This document shows positions 14,310 to 21,864 of a stretch of DNA of 41,792 nt, one piece after another. The notes beneath the pieces were generated by a model, which was not told where the DNA came from, did not search any database, and saw only the letters and a program-made list of their open reading frames with translations. Numbering within the stretch: the stretch's first letter is position 1; every line of letters begins with the position of its first letter. The DNA comes from an uncultured Bacteroidales bacterium (GTDB lineage: Bacteria; Bacteroidota; Bacteroidia; Bacteroidales; Muribaculaceae). The DNA is taken from assembly GCA_947176235.1 (NCBI GenBank), contig CAMWPM010000015.1:1-41792 (forward strand), written 5' to 3'. The position numbers and the translations under genes are program-made.

Positions 14310-16001
14310 CTACTTTTCAAGAGCTATTTCGTTTGCTCGGGCAACTGCCTTCGTTATGTGGTCAAAGATGTGATTGGGACCGAGCAGATGGTTCACTCCG
14401 TCACGCTCAAGCACGTGCATCACGGTCGGATTGACGCCCGACAGCACCACATCTATCCCCTCTGCTCTCGACGACGTGATCAGCAGTTCAAGATTATGCA
14501 GTCCGGTGGAATCTATGAACGGGACCTTACGCATGCGGATGATTCGCACCTTCGGTTTGTCCACGAGTGTCGAACGCATAAGTTCGTCAAATTTCGTCGC
14601 AATGCCGAAGAAGAACGGTCCCTCGATTTCATAGACCGAAACCCCCTTGGCTACTTCGAGCACCTCATGCGTGGTGAGGTCTGTGCCCTCGGCGGCGTCA
14701 AGCTGTTCGCTGTACACCTTGATGGTCGTGTTGCCCATCACGCGTTTCAGGAAGAGTACGATTGCCAGCAGTAGTCCGATTTCGATTGCGATTGTCAGAT
14801 CGAAGATCACGGTGAGGAAAAAAGTCACGAGCAGTACCGACACATCGCTCTTCGGCGATTTGAAGATATGAGCCACCGTACGCCATCCGCTCATATTGTA
14901 TGCCACCATTATAAGCACTCCCCCCAGACACGCCATCGGTACAAGGTTGATCAGAGGCATCAGGAACAGGAATATCAGAAGGAGCACCACGGTATGGACT
15001 ATACCTGCTACCGGGGTGCGTCCGCCGTTCGTGATGTTGGTCATCGTGCGGGCGATTGCTCCCGTCACAGGTATGCCGCCGAAGAATGGCACCACGATAT
15101 TTGCCACGCCTTGCCCGATCAGCTCCGTATTGCTGTTTGTGCGCGACCCCGTCACACCGTCAGCCACGGTTGCCGAAAGGAGCGATTCTATGGCTCCCAA
15201 CACCGCTATGGTAAATGCCGACGGCAGAAGCTGGTTGATTGTCGCCATATTGAGTTCGAAAGAATGAGGCAGAGGAATGTCCGTCGACATGTTGCCGAAT
15301 CGTTGGGCTATAGTCTCCACAGTCAGTTCGGGATGCAACCTGCCGATTATGTAGGTGGCGGCAGTGATCACAATGATGGAGATAAGTGCACCGGGAAGCT
15401 TCTTCGAGATTTTCGGTGCGATCACAATGATCAGCAACGAAGCTATTCCCACTGCCGTTGTGTACCAGTCTATCTTGTCGAGATTGGACAGATACAATCC
15501 CCACTTCGGAAGGAATTCCGATGGCACATCCCTTAGTCCCAGGCCTAAGAAATCATTGATCTGCGTTGAGAAAATCGTCAGCGCGATGCCGGCGGTGAAT
15601 CCTACGACGATCGGATAAGGAATGAACTTGATCACCACGCCGAGCCTGAATATTCCCATCATAACCAGAATTATGCCCGCCATCAGCGTTGCGATTGCCA
15701 GACCCTCGAGACCGTAGGTGGCGATGATATTATAGACTATAACGATGAACGCGCCGGTCGGACCGCCGATCTGCACGGAGCACCCTCCGAGCGCCGAAAC
15801 CAGAAAACCGCCGATTATGGCTGTAATAAGACCGATTGTTGGGCTGACACCGGATGCGATGCCGAACGCGATGGCAAGAGGAAGTGCCACTATACCCACT
15901 ACGATGCCGGCTACCAGATCATCCTTGAATCGCGACATCGAATAATGCCTGAGCGAGCTGATCAACTTCGGACGGAAGTCAATTGTACCGATAAGATTCA
16001 T
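14310..16001 (-). CDS. SulP (SLC26) family inorganic anion transporter with STAS domain
   Basis: 563 residues from the start chosen at 16001 (MNLIGTIDFRPKLISSLRHY). An upstream in-frame ATG at 16061 is rejected because it lies inside the -7 box. The transporter core has the SulP signature region DLVAGIVVGIVALPLAIAFG near the N-terminus, GCSVQIGGPTGAFIVIV (anion-binding half-helix) and about 12 membrane spans. The cytoplasmic STAS domain occupies about 440-555 and contains MRKVPFIDSTGLHNLE. Substrates in this family include sulfate, bicarbonate and dicarboxylates; the sequence does not decide. It is a single-gene unit with its own promoter. Confidence 0.94.
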   Translation of the reverse strand: MNLIGTIDFRPKLISSLRHYSMSRFKDDLVAGIVVGIVALPLAIAFGIASGVSPTIGLITAIIGGFLVSALGGCSVQIGGPTGAFIVIVYNIIATYGLEGLAIATLMAGIILVMMGIFRLGVVIKFIPYPIVVGFTAGIALTIFSTQINDFLGLGLRDVPSEFLPKWGLYLSNLDKIDWYTTAVGIASLLIIVIAPKISKKLPGALISIIVITAATYIIGRLHPELTVETIAQRFGNMSTDIPLPHSFELNMATINQLLPSAFTIAVLGAIESLLSATVADGVTGSRTNSNTELIGQGVANIVVPFFGGIPVTGAIARTMTNITNGGRTPVAGIVHTVVLLLIFLFLMPLINLVPMACLGGVLIMVAYNMSGWRTVAHIFKSPKSDVSVLLVTFFLTVIFDLTIAIEIGLLLAIVLFLKRVMGNTTIKVYSEQLDAAEGTDLTTHEVLEVAKGVSVYEIEGPFFFGIATKFDELMRSTLVDKPKVRIIRMRKVPFIDSTGLHNLELLITSSRAEGIDVVLSGVNPTVMHVLERDGVNHLLGPNHIFDHITKAVARANEIALEK

Positions 16002-16058
16002 TCTCTTTGACTCTTTTAAAAAAAAACCTAACTTTTTTACCTTTTTATTTTGAAGCCG

Positions 16059-16090
16059 CAAATTTAGCTATTTTTCACTAAATCCACAAA
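16059..16090 (-). promoter_or_regulatory. Promoter of the SulP gene
   Basis: On the - strand TTTG (16090-16087) and TAAATTTG (16066-16059) are exactly 20 bp apart. The predicted transcript start near 16052 excludes translation from the ATG at 16061 and supports the start at 16001. Confidence 0.8.
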
Positions 16091-16192
16091 AAATAAAAAA
16101 ATCCCCCCTCCCGTCTTTATTGATAGGCATGGTGAAAAGAGTTTAAAAGACACGCCTATCCTGGGCAGAAAAGTATATATTCATCCTTCACT

Positions 16193-17287
16193 TTATTCCA
16201 TCTGCCACCTCCCCGCCATTTGTCCAAGCTTTTCCCACTGGCTTTCGTAGGTCAGTCCTCGCTCAAGATAACTCGAAAGTTTAAAACCTGTTCTGGGACT
16301 GACTGAAAATCTCAGCGAAGGAAATCTCTTGCTAACCTCCCGCATCCTTTTCTCTACACGTTCCAGGTCGTCGGAGTACGGACTGTGGGCGTCTGTCAGA
16401 CCGAGAGTCACCTTTTTGCCCGGTGGCACATGTCGGAGTATCTCAAACTGATAGTCGTTATCAACATCCATCGGTAGGTAGAATTTACCGACATTCACCC
16501 TCGACAGTATTTTGGGCATTATATTATCCGGGAAGGCTATGGATTCCCATTCTGGCACCACCACATCTCCTCCTGAAAGGAAGAGCGAGCAATCCATGTC
16601 GTCGGGAAGATCTTTTATTGATTCATTGAGCAACTTGACGATTCTCTCATGAAGCTCCACGATATCTGTGCCTTCAAGCAATCTGCGTTTCGCAAAGTCA
16701 TTCTGGCAAAGGCGGCCGCATGCTGTGTCATCAAGCTGTATGCTTCGGCACCCTAACGAATAGAAATGTCTTATTGTCTTGTTGTATGCTTCAGCTATAT
16801 CTGCATCCGGCGCGTCGGTCCACGGATAGATTTTTTCTGGATGTCCGTCAGTTTCGACAATAATTTCCATGAGCAGATTGGATGGGGAGGGAAGGGACTG
16901 GCGGCACCTTGCCCTACCCTTTGCAACCCGCATCAAGTACTGGAAATCATCAAAAAAGGGATGAGAGGGATTGAATGATATCCGTCCTGTTATCTTCATC
17001 AGGTCCTTGTCTGTCTCAGTCACCTGATAGACTCTTCCTGTTGTAAGTCGAAACTTTTCGATACCATTCAGACCGAAATAAAAATCCTTGTCCCAGTATT
17101 CGCGCCTTATTTCTCCGGAAGTGACCTCATTCTGTCCCGACGCGATCTGCCGGTCTACCAACAGGACAATAGCCGCATCCTCCGCTTCTTTTAGCTGCGA
17201 CAAAGAGATTTTTCCCTCATGGTACTTATCTCGCGCCTCCTGTAAGGCGGATGGAGCCAAAAAGCTGCCTACTATATCTGTACCCAT
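16193..17287 (-). CDS. MetE/YxjG-like (cobalamin-independent methionine synthase superfamily) protein with degenerate metal site
   Basis: 364 residues, the length of YxjG/core-MetE proteins and about half of full MetE. The N-terminus (GTDIVGSFLAPSALQEARDK) matches the family opening HVGSxLRPxxLxxAR. The mid block SIQLDDTACGRLC (about 178-190) matches the (L/I)QxDDTxxxxLC segment. By eye, the usual zinc ligands are mostly missing: the H-x-C position reads M-D-C (DDMDCSLF), the E of FxLEYD reads FYLPMD, and the C of SPQCGF reads SPRTGF. It follows a DASS transporter by 19 bp, downstream of a cobalamin riboswitch. It may be a B12-repressed methyltransferase-fold enzyme with another chemistry. 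The fold call is good; the function is open. Confidence 0.8.
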   Translation of the reverse strand: MGTDIVGSFLAPSALQEARDKYHEGKISLSQLKEAEDAAIVLLVDRQIASGQNEVTSGEIRREYWDKDFYFGLNGIEKFRLTTGRVYQVTETDKDLMKITGRISFNPSHPFFDDFQYLMRVAKGRARCRQSLPSPSNLLMEIIVETDGHPEKIYPWTDAPDADIAEAYNKTIRHFYSLGCRSIQLDDTACGRLCQNDFAKRRLLEGTDIVELHERIVKLLNESIKDLPDDMDCSLFLSGGDVVVPEWESIAFPDNIMPKILSRVNVGKFYLPMDVDNDYQFEILRHVPPGKKVTLGLTDAHSPYSDDLERVEKRMREVSKRFPSLRFSVSPRTGFKLSSYLERGLTYESQWEKLGQMAGRWQME

Positions 17288-17306
17288 TATAATAGTATTT
17301 TGTGGG

Positions 17307-18821
17307 TTAGAAAATTCCGTTTACGCCACACATAATAAGAACTACATAGCCGAGTAGCAGACCGCAGACACCCATTATCAGACCTGTCTTAACCATATAT
17401 TTCTGCTTTATGAAGCCGGTTGCATCCGCAAGCGCATTTGGTGGTGTGGAGATGGGAAGTACCATTGCTACTGACGAGCAGATTGCAACTCCGATAAGCA
17501 ATGTCGTGACGCCGCCGTATGCCTCGAGTTGATCTCCCATCGAACTTCCTGCTATGGCAAGTATCGGAATGAACAATGCAGCCGTGGCAGTGTGACTGAT
17601 AAAGTTTGCCATCAGATAGCAAAGCAGACCGGAACCGATTATCACTGCCAGGGGCGACCAAGAGCCAAACGGCACTCCCTCTATCAGATGTGTTGCAAGT
17701 CCTGATTCCTTCATGGCCACGCCCACGGCAAACGCCCCCGCGATCATCCACAATATGCTCCACGATAGCTGCTCAAGATCACGCTTTGTGATCACTCCTG
17801 CCATACATAGCGCTCCCACTGGAAGCATGGCGACCACATTGGCATTGACTCCAGTCACTGCATCCGTCAGCCATAGAAGTATTGTTATTCCGAACGTCAC
17901 GTACACTATCGTATCCTTAAGCGTGTGACGGTGATCCGATTCTATTTGCAGATGTATCTCCTTCTGCTTGAACGGAAACATATTTTTTAGTACGAACCAT
18001 GCGATCAGAAGCAGTACCAGCGTTACCGGCACCATTACCATCATCCATTTCCCGAAGCCTATGCACATATTCATTCCTTCCGGATCATTAAGGAATTTCA
18101 GGGCTATGGCATTAGGAGGTGTTCCGATAGGCGTACCCATTCCTCCGATATTCGCACCCACCGGTATTGCGAGTGCCAGACCAATTTTTCCTTTACCGTC
18201 TGCCGGAAGTGCGTTCAGGACGGGTGTCAGAAACGTCAGCATCATTGCGGCGGTAGCGGTATTGCTTATGAACATTGAGAAGAATGCTGTAACCAGTATG
18301 AACCCTAACAGCACATTCTCCGATTTTCGCCCGAACGGCATCAGCATAACCTTCGCCAACTTAACGTCAAGTCCTGATTTTGTTGCCGCGATTGCAATTA
18401 TGAATCCGCCGATAAAAAGCATGATTGTAGGGTCGGCGAAACAGTGTAGGATAGCGGTATTATTGACAAGATTCGTATATTTCTCCCCCGCGCCGTTCTC
18501 CTGAAAAAACAAAAATCCGCTATTCGACGTGCAGAACAACAGTAGTACTACTACCACAAGTGATGTAGTCCAGGCTGGCACCGCGTCAAAAAGCCACATC
18601 AGGGCTGCAAACGCAAAGATTGCCAACACTCTTTGTTCTACAGGCGAGATTTCCGGTAGCCCGTAAATTGCTGAAGGGGCAATCCAGAAAAACAGTGAGA
18701 CCGCAACTGCTACGAGTAGCTTTAGGGCTTTTAGTGATAGTGGATTTTTATTGCGTCTATGCTCCTTCTTCCACTTGTGATAATCCTCTACGAGGTGAAA
18801 ACCATGAAAATTCGTAAACAT
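17307..18821 (-). CDS. DASS/SLC13 family sodium:anion (dicarboxylate/sulfate-type) symporter
   Basis: 504 residues with about 11-12 membrane segments after a basic cytoplasmic N-terminus of about 30 residues. Two repeated Ser-Asn-Thr/Ser-Thr-Pro type motifs typical of the family are seen: FISNTATAAMM (about 165-175) with IGTPPNAIA (about 215-223), and FISHTATAALF (about 400-410) with ISTPPNALA (about 455-463). This marks it as a VcINDY-like carrier importing di- or tricarboxylates or sulfate with sodium. It is the first intact gene behind the cobalamin riboswitch and shares a transcript with the MetE-like gene. The unusual regulation suggests a substrate tied to B12-dependent metabolism, but nothing in the sequence identifies it. 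Confidence 0.9.
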   Translation of the reverse strand: MFTNFHGFHLVEDYHKWKKEHRRNKNPLSLKALKLLVAVAVSLFFWIAPSAIYGLPEISPVEQRVLAIFAFAALMWLFDAVPAWTTSLVVVVLLLFCTSNSGFLFFQENGAGEKYTNLVNNTAILHCFADPTIMLFIGGFIIAIAATKSGLDVKLAKVMLMPFGRKSENVLLGFILVTAFFSMFISNTATAAMMLTFLTPVLNALPADGKGKIGLALAIPVGANIGGMGTPIGTPPNAIALKFLNDPEGMNMCIGFGKWMMVMVPVTLVLLLIAWFVLKNMFPFKQKEIHLQIESDHRHTLKDTIVYVTFGITILLWLTDAVTGVNANVVAMLPVGALCMAGVITKRDLEQLSWSILWMIAGAFAVGVAMKESGLATHLIEGVPFGSWSPLAVIIGSGLLCYLMANFISHTATAALFIPILAIAGSSMGDQLEAYGGVTTLLIGVAICSSVAMVLPISTPPNALADATGFIKQKYMVKTGLIMGVCGLLLGYVVLIMCGVNGIF

Positions 18822-18837
18822 TTCCTTATTTATTAAT

Positions 18838-18900
18838 TTAAAAAAATAGCAATATGGTCCCCGCCATCATTCCGATGACAGCAACTATGATTGGACGCAT
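18838..18900 (-). pseudogene. 20-codon hydrophobic ORF, probable membrane-gene remnant
   Basis: ATG at 18900 to TAA at 18838 reads MRPIIVAVIGMMAGTILLFF, a single hydrophobic helix. The frame is open upstream to a TGA (adding STARNSAICYF), so it may be the tail of a decayed membrane protein; the segment recalls a helix of chromate-transporter-like proteins, a weak resemblance. It could alternatively be a genuine leader or small membrane peptide. It lies 16 bp before the DASS start. Confidence 0.35.
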
Positions 18901-18933
18901 GAAGTAACAGATTGCTGAATTTCTTGCCGTGCT

Positions 18934-19200
18934 TCAGATAGATAAGAACGCACTGGCTGGAACTCCGGATAGAGTCCCTTTTCGCACCTTACACAATTCA
19001 TAACTTGAGATAGTGGGAATAAGGTGGAAACGATTTTTCAATGGTAGATTGATGTCGGAGCTGACAGCATACAGGTTTTGCACTCCCCCTCGCGAGAAAA
19101 TGCTTCCGTCGGTTACCCGCGACGTAGACGATCCGTCAGGGGTGATCCTGCTGATTAGTGTGTCCGATACGTTCTGATTCACTTCAAAATCTATTCCACG
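18934..19200 (-). pseudogene. Remnant of an outer-membrane beta-barrel-like protein
   Basis: The frame is open for about 89 codons after a TAA near 19203 and ends at TGA 18934; the only start is a GTG at 19182. The sequence alternates polar and hydrophobic residues as in beta-barrel strands (NLYAVSSDINLPLKNRFHLI, then PTISSYELCK), and contains RVTDGSIFSRGG, reminiscent of outer-membrane receptors. There is no signal peptide and no C-terminal aromatic residue, so both ends appear lost. It sits directly behind the cobalamin riboswitch, where Bacteroidota usually encode a B12 outer-membrane transporter. I infer a decayed gene; a short functional protein is less likely. Confidence 0.45.
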
Positions 19201-19221
19201 AGATTATTGGAAGTTAATTCG

Positions 19222-19412
19222 AAGTATGGCAGGTCTCCTGACTTATCCCCGGCTCGGCTTGCCTTCCCGGTCGCTCTCGACCAGTGACATTGCTTTTGCA
19301 ATTATTGCCGAAACGTTTGGTTTTTGGGACTTACAGTAGCGGGTCTGTTCCGGATTCTCACCGGATTCCCTTTTAATCGGCAGTGGTTATTTTGCCACCG
19401 CCAAACCATATT
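19222..19412 (-). promoter_or_regulatory. Cobalamin (B12) riboswitch
   Basis: On the - strand the RNA carries the class I cobalamin aptamer blocks in order: GGGAATCCGGTGAGAATCC (19370-19352), then CCCGCTACTGTAAGTCCC, a GTCACTGG core segment near 19290, GGGAAGGCAAGCCG, and the B12 box GTCAGGAGACCTGCC (19242-19228). All are read toward the DASS and MetE-like genes, so high adenosyl- or methylcobalamin should reduce their expression. The expression platform must lie in 18822-19221, which also holds gene remnants; no obvious terminator hairpin with U-tract was found there, so the mode of control is unclear. Confidence 0.95.
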
Positions 19413-19419
19413 TCGTCTG

Positions 19420-19451
19420 CAAAGGTAGTCATTTCACTTTTTATATCCAAA
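19420..19451 (-). promoter_or_regulatory. Promoter of the riboswitch transcript
   Basis: On the - strand TTTG (19451-19448) and TACCTTTG (19427-19420) are 20 bp apart, a full consensus match. The predicted start near 19413 coincides with the 5' edge of the aptamer. The region 19452-19649 on the other side, before the YtxH gene, shows no clear promoter box. Confidence 0.8.
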
Positions 19452-19649
19452 AAAAAACTCTCTGGTGTAGATATTTTATTTTCACAAGTACGATTCCGGA
19501 ATTAGCTTATATTTAGATCCGATAGTGATATATACTGAGACTCAAATCCAACTTAGTCAGTTGGCGGATGGTGAACAATTCCCGCATCACACTTGTTTCA
19601 ACAGTAAATAGACAAATTTTCTAACAACTTTTTTTACTATTTCCAAATT

Positions 19650-19847
19650 ATGAAAGCACTCAACGTAGCTATTGCAGCTCTCGCAGGTCTGGCAGTTGGC
19701 GCAGCCGCAGGTATCCTTTTCGCACCTAAGAAAGGTGAAGATCTCCGTGAAGACATTCGTGAATTCCTCCGCAACAAGGGCATCTGCCTCAAGAAGGACC
19801 GCCTTGACGCTCTCGTAGAAGAGATCGCTGCCGAAGTTCAGAAATAA
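19650..19847 (+). CDS. YtxH domain-containing small membrane-anchored protein
   Basis: 65 residues. An N-terminal helix rich in Ala and Gly (NVAIAALAGLAVGAAAGILF) is followed by the YtxH hallmark APKKGEDLRED and a charged helix (REDIREFLRNKGI). YtxH-like proteins are small membrane proteins of uncertain, often stress-related, function. A strong terminator follows after 23 bp, so much of the transcript should be monocistronic. Two genes for a holin-like membrane protein and a small helical protein follow. The order resembles E. coli yqjD-yqjE-yqjK in type, which is inference. Confidence 0.9.
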   Translation: MKALNVAIAALAGLAVGAAAGILFAPKKGEDLREDIREFLRNKGICLKKDRLDALVEEIAAEVQK

Positions 19848-19870
19848 TTTCCGTTATTTCCCGTTTTTGT

Positions 19871-19916
19871 GAAAGCGGTGCATGTCATCGTTTGGCATGT
19901 ATCGCTTTCCTTTTTC
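19871..19916 (+). terminator. Rho-independent terminator after the YtxH gene
   Basis: GAAAGCGGTGCATG (19871-19884) pairs with CATGTATCGCTTTC (19896-19909) as a 14-bp stem with two G-T pairs and an 11-base loop, followed by CTTTTTC. It should separate or attenuate expression of the two genes downstream. Confidence 0.85.
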
Positions 19917-19947
19917 ATTCATCACCATCCACCATTTGAAGTCTGTC

Positions 19948-20310
19948 ATGTTCTCAACTGATAATTCTCGCCGGCAACAGCTTTCAGCCGTCATCCGCCG
20001 CCTCGTCCACCTCTACATCAACGGGGCGAGAATCGACGTGACCATCCGTCTGACGCGCCTTTTCTCTGCTGCTGCCATAGCTTTCGTTGCCCTGCTGCTG
20101 GGATTTGGCATCATCACGTTCCTCTCCCTCGCGCTCGCTTCATTCCTGGAGGAATACATTCCTGCATGGTCCACTCAGTTGATTCTCGCCGCCATCTATC
20201 TTCTGGTGATCGTTCTCCTGTTCATCCTGCGCAAGCCCCTTGTGCTCGATCCCATCGCACGCTTCCTGTCACGTCTAATCCTTGATAACCCCCACGACAA
20301 TGAAAAATAA
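19948..20310 (+). CDS. Phage holin family-like (YqjE/ACT-type) inner-membrane protein
   Basis: 120 residues from the ATG at 19948 (MFSTDNSRRQQLSAVIRRLV). An earlier in-frame ATG at 19882 lies inside the terminator stem and is rejected. A cytoplasmic amphipathic helix (residues 1-45) is followed by two transmembrane helices, about 47-75 (AAAIAFVALLLGFGIITFLS) and about 85-105 (LILAAIYLLVIVLLFIL), joined by a short loop. This two-helix plan is that of the putative superfamily III holin/YqjE group, which are resident envelope proteins and not lysis genes here, since no phage genes surround it. It overlaps the next gene by 11 bp, so the two are co-translated. Confidence 0.82.
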   Translation: MFSTDNSRRQQLSAVIRRLVHLYINGARIDVTIRLTRLFSAAAIAFVALLLGFGIITFLSLALASFLEEYIPAWSTQLILAAIYLLVIVLLFILRKPLVLDPIARFLSRLILDNPHDNEK

Positions 20311-20563
20311 CAGCGAAACCACCCATGTGACAGCCGAAACGTGGAAAGGCTATGATCTCAATCAGCTTCAGATGCGTCGTGCCATCAACCTTGTCCGTAT
20401 CGAGGTGGAGCGTCAGCGTCTCGCCGAAGCCTACAACGGTGTGATGGACTCACCCGGCGGACGTATTGCTTCCTCCGTAATGTCCTATCTCCCCTCTGTT
20501 TTCTCCATATCTTCCATCGCCTATTCGGCAGTTCGCACTCTCCGCTCCATTTTCCGCCGTTAA
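20300..20563 (+). CDS. Small helical protein of the YtxH/holin-like cassette, function unknown
   Basis: 87 residues from ATG 20300 (MKNNSETTHVTAETWKGYDL). The ORF also contains an ATG at 20282, but the 11-bp overlap form is more usual. Residues 22-45 (LNQLQMRRAINLVRIEVERQ) are predicted helical and charged; the C-terminus is Ser-rich and ends in basic residues. No transmembrane segment is convincing. By position and size it is a counterpart of YqjK-type proteins, without clear sequence evidence. A small CCGCGA/TCGCGG hairpin (20566-20581) follows the stop codon. Confidence 0.75.
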   Translation: MKNNSETTHVTAETWKGYDLNQLQMRRAINLVRIEVERQRLAEAYNGVMDSPGGRIASSVMSYLPSVFSISSIAYSAVRTLRSIFRR

Positions 20564-20598
20564 GTCCGCGATCTCTCGCGGCTGCTCCCCCAATTCAC

Positions 20599-20631
20599 TG
20601 TTGCACGTATGAAATAATTATCGTAACTTTG
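20599..20631 (+). promoter_or_regulatory. Promoter of tatA-tatC
   Basis: TAACTTTG (20624-20631) matches the -7 consensus, with GTTG (20600-20603) 20 bp upstream as a near-consensus -33 box. The predicted leader is about 64 bases and holds a hairpin at 20645-20663. Confidence 0.7.
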
Positions 20632-20644
20632 TACCCTATAGCGG

Positions 20645-20663
20645 TGACAAAGTCGCTTTGTCA
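20645..20663 (+). promoter_or_regulatory. Hairpin in the tatA leader
   Basis: TGACAAAG (20645-20652) and CTTTGTCA (20656-20663) form a perfect 8-bp stem with a TCG loop near the predicted 5' end of the transcript. No U-tract follows, so it is more likely an mRNA-stability or protein-binding element than a terminator. Confidence 0.45.
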
Positions 20664-20700
20664 TATTCAATTATTTCTCACCCCCTACACTGCAACATCT

Positions 20701-20955
20701 ATGTCAATCCTCACAATTCTCCCCCTTTTTCTCAACCGCATCGGCGGTCCCCAGCTTATTATCATCCTCGTGATTATCCTTCTTCTGTTCGGGGGAAAGA
20801 AAATTCCCGAACTCATGAAAGGGCTCGGTAAAGGCGTGCGCGCATTCAAGCAGGGAATCGACGAAGCAAAACAGGAATTGGAATCCGACAGCAATTCTCG
20901 GGCATCTAAATCCGATGCAACTTCCGATAAATCAGACAAATCAGACGAAAAATAA
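20701..20955 (+). CDS. tatA: Twin-arginine translocase subunit TatA
   Basis: 84 residues from ATG 20701. The upstream ATG at 20629 overlaps the -7 box and is rejected. A single N-terminal membrane helix (PQLIIILVIILLLFGGKKIP, about residues 18-37) contains the FGGKKIPEL hinge of TatA/E, followed by the amphipathic helix LMKGLGKGVRAFKQGIDEAK and a Ser/Asp/Lys-rich tail. TatA forms the pore for folded proteins bearing RR signal peptides. tatC follows after 15 bp, giving a minimal two-gene Tat system; no tatB is seen, as in many Bacteroidota. Confidence 0.93.
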   Translation: MSILTILPLFLNRIGGPQLIIILVIILLLFGGKKIPELMKGLGKGVRAFKQGIDEAKQELESDSNSRASKSDATSDKSDKSDEK

Positions 20956-20970
20956 CTGGTTTCCCCTCCC

Positions 20971-21813
20971 ATGCCCCAAAACTCCGAAATGTCATTCTGG
21001 GACCATCTCGACCAGTTGCGCGGAGTCCTCATCAAAGCCGGTGCAGTCATTCTTGTCTTCGCTGTGGCGATGTTCATTGCCATGCCCTGGCTCTTTGATC
21101 ATGTCATTCTTGCACCCTGCGAGTCATCTTTCCCTCTCTATCATCTCTTCGACTCTTTTTCCTCCGCCGAGTCCACATCATCACGGAGCGCATGGATGCC
21201 AACGCTTTCAGGTGAAGGGTTCCACGTTTCGCTTATCAATATCGAGCTTGCGTCGCAGTTCTTCATCCACATGTCCCTCTCCTGCTGGCTTGGGCTCGTG
21301 CTTGCGTTCCCCATCGTCATCTATATCTTCTGGACATTTATCCGCCCCGGACTCTATCCATCCGAACGCCGCAACGCCACGCGAGCTTTCGCCCTCGGCA
21401 ACGTGATGTTCTATCTCGGTGTTGCCACCGGCTACTTTCTCGTTTTTCCGATGACCCTGCGGTTTCTTGCCGATTACCAGTTGTCTGAATCCGTCCCCAA
21501 CACCATCTCCCTCTCCTCCTACATCGACAACTTCCTCATGATTATCCTCCTTATGGGTGCGGTGTTCGAGTTGCCTCTGCTTGCATGGGTACTCGGCAGG
21601 ATGGGACTCATCGACCGACGGTTCTTCGCCACCTACCGTCGCCACGCCATAGTCGCGTTGCTTATTGCCGCAGCGATCATCACCCCCACAGGCGATCCCT
21701 TCACCCTCCTCCTCGTCTTTCTCCCCATCTACCTCCTTTGGGAAGCCTCCCGCCTCCTTGTCCCTCCGTCTCCCGACAAAAAAGCTGCCGAAGCCGATGA
21801 TGCTTCCGAATGA
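20971..21813 (+). CDS. tatC: Twin-arginine translocase subunit TatC
   Basis: 280 residues. The N-terminus has the TatC signature MSFWDHLDQLRG, the cytoplasmic signal-binding site before helix 1. Six transmembrane helices follow, with the conserved FxxFPIVIYIFWTFIRPGLYP-type segment (about 107-131, ending RPGLYPSERR) and GVATGYFLVFPMTLRFL. The region between helices 1 and 2 is about 30 residues longer than in E. coli TatC. TatC receives RR-signal substrates and recruits TatA. The start could also be Met7 (20989), which is equally near the WDHL motif. Confidence 0.95.
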   Translation: MPQNSEMSFWDHLDQLRGVLIKAGAVILVFAVAMFIAMPWLFDHVILAPCESSFPLYHLFDSFSSAESTSSRSAWMPTLSGEGFHVSLINIELASQFFIHMSLSCWLGLVLAFPIVIYIFWTFIRPGLYPSERRNATRAFALGNVMFYLGVATGYFLVFPMTLRFLADYQLSESVPNTISLSSYIDNFLMIILLMGAVFELPLLAWVLGRMGLIDRRFFATYRRHAIVALLIAAAIITPTGDPFTLLLVFLPIYLLWEASRLLVPPSPDKKAAEADDASE

Positions 21814-21864
21814 TTCCCCCTCTCCCGATATGCCCCGATTATTTTGTAAACCCATCCTGTTACT

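Noticed and set aside
15999-16061. Longer SulP start at 16061
   Set aside because: The ATG lies in the consensus -7 box (16059-16066), upstream of the predicted transcript start; the added residues are Lys-rich and not family-like.
16122-16160. Terminator for the MetE-like gene (GATAGGC/GCCTATC)
   Set aside because: The stem is only 7 bp with a 25-base loop, and the T-run on the - strand is over 20 bases away; too weak to list.
19948-20310. Prophage holin
   Set aside because: No other phage gene is nearby; the two-helix protein with an N-terminal amphipathic helix fits the resident YqjE-type group.
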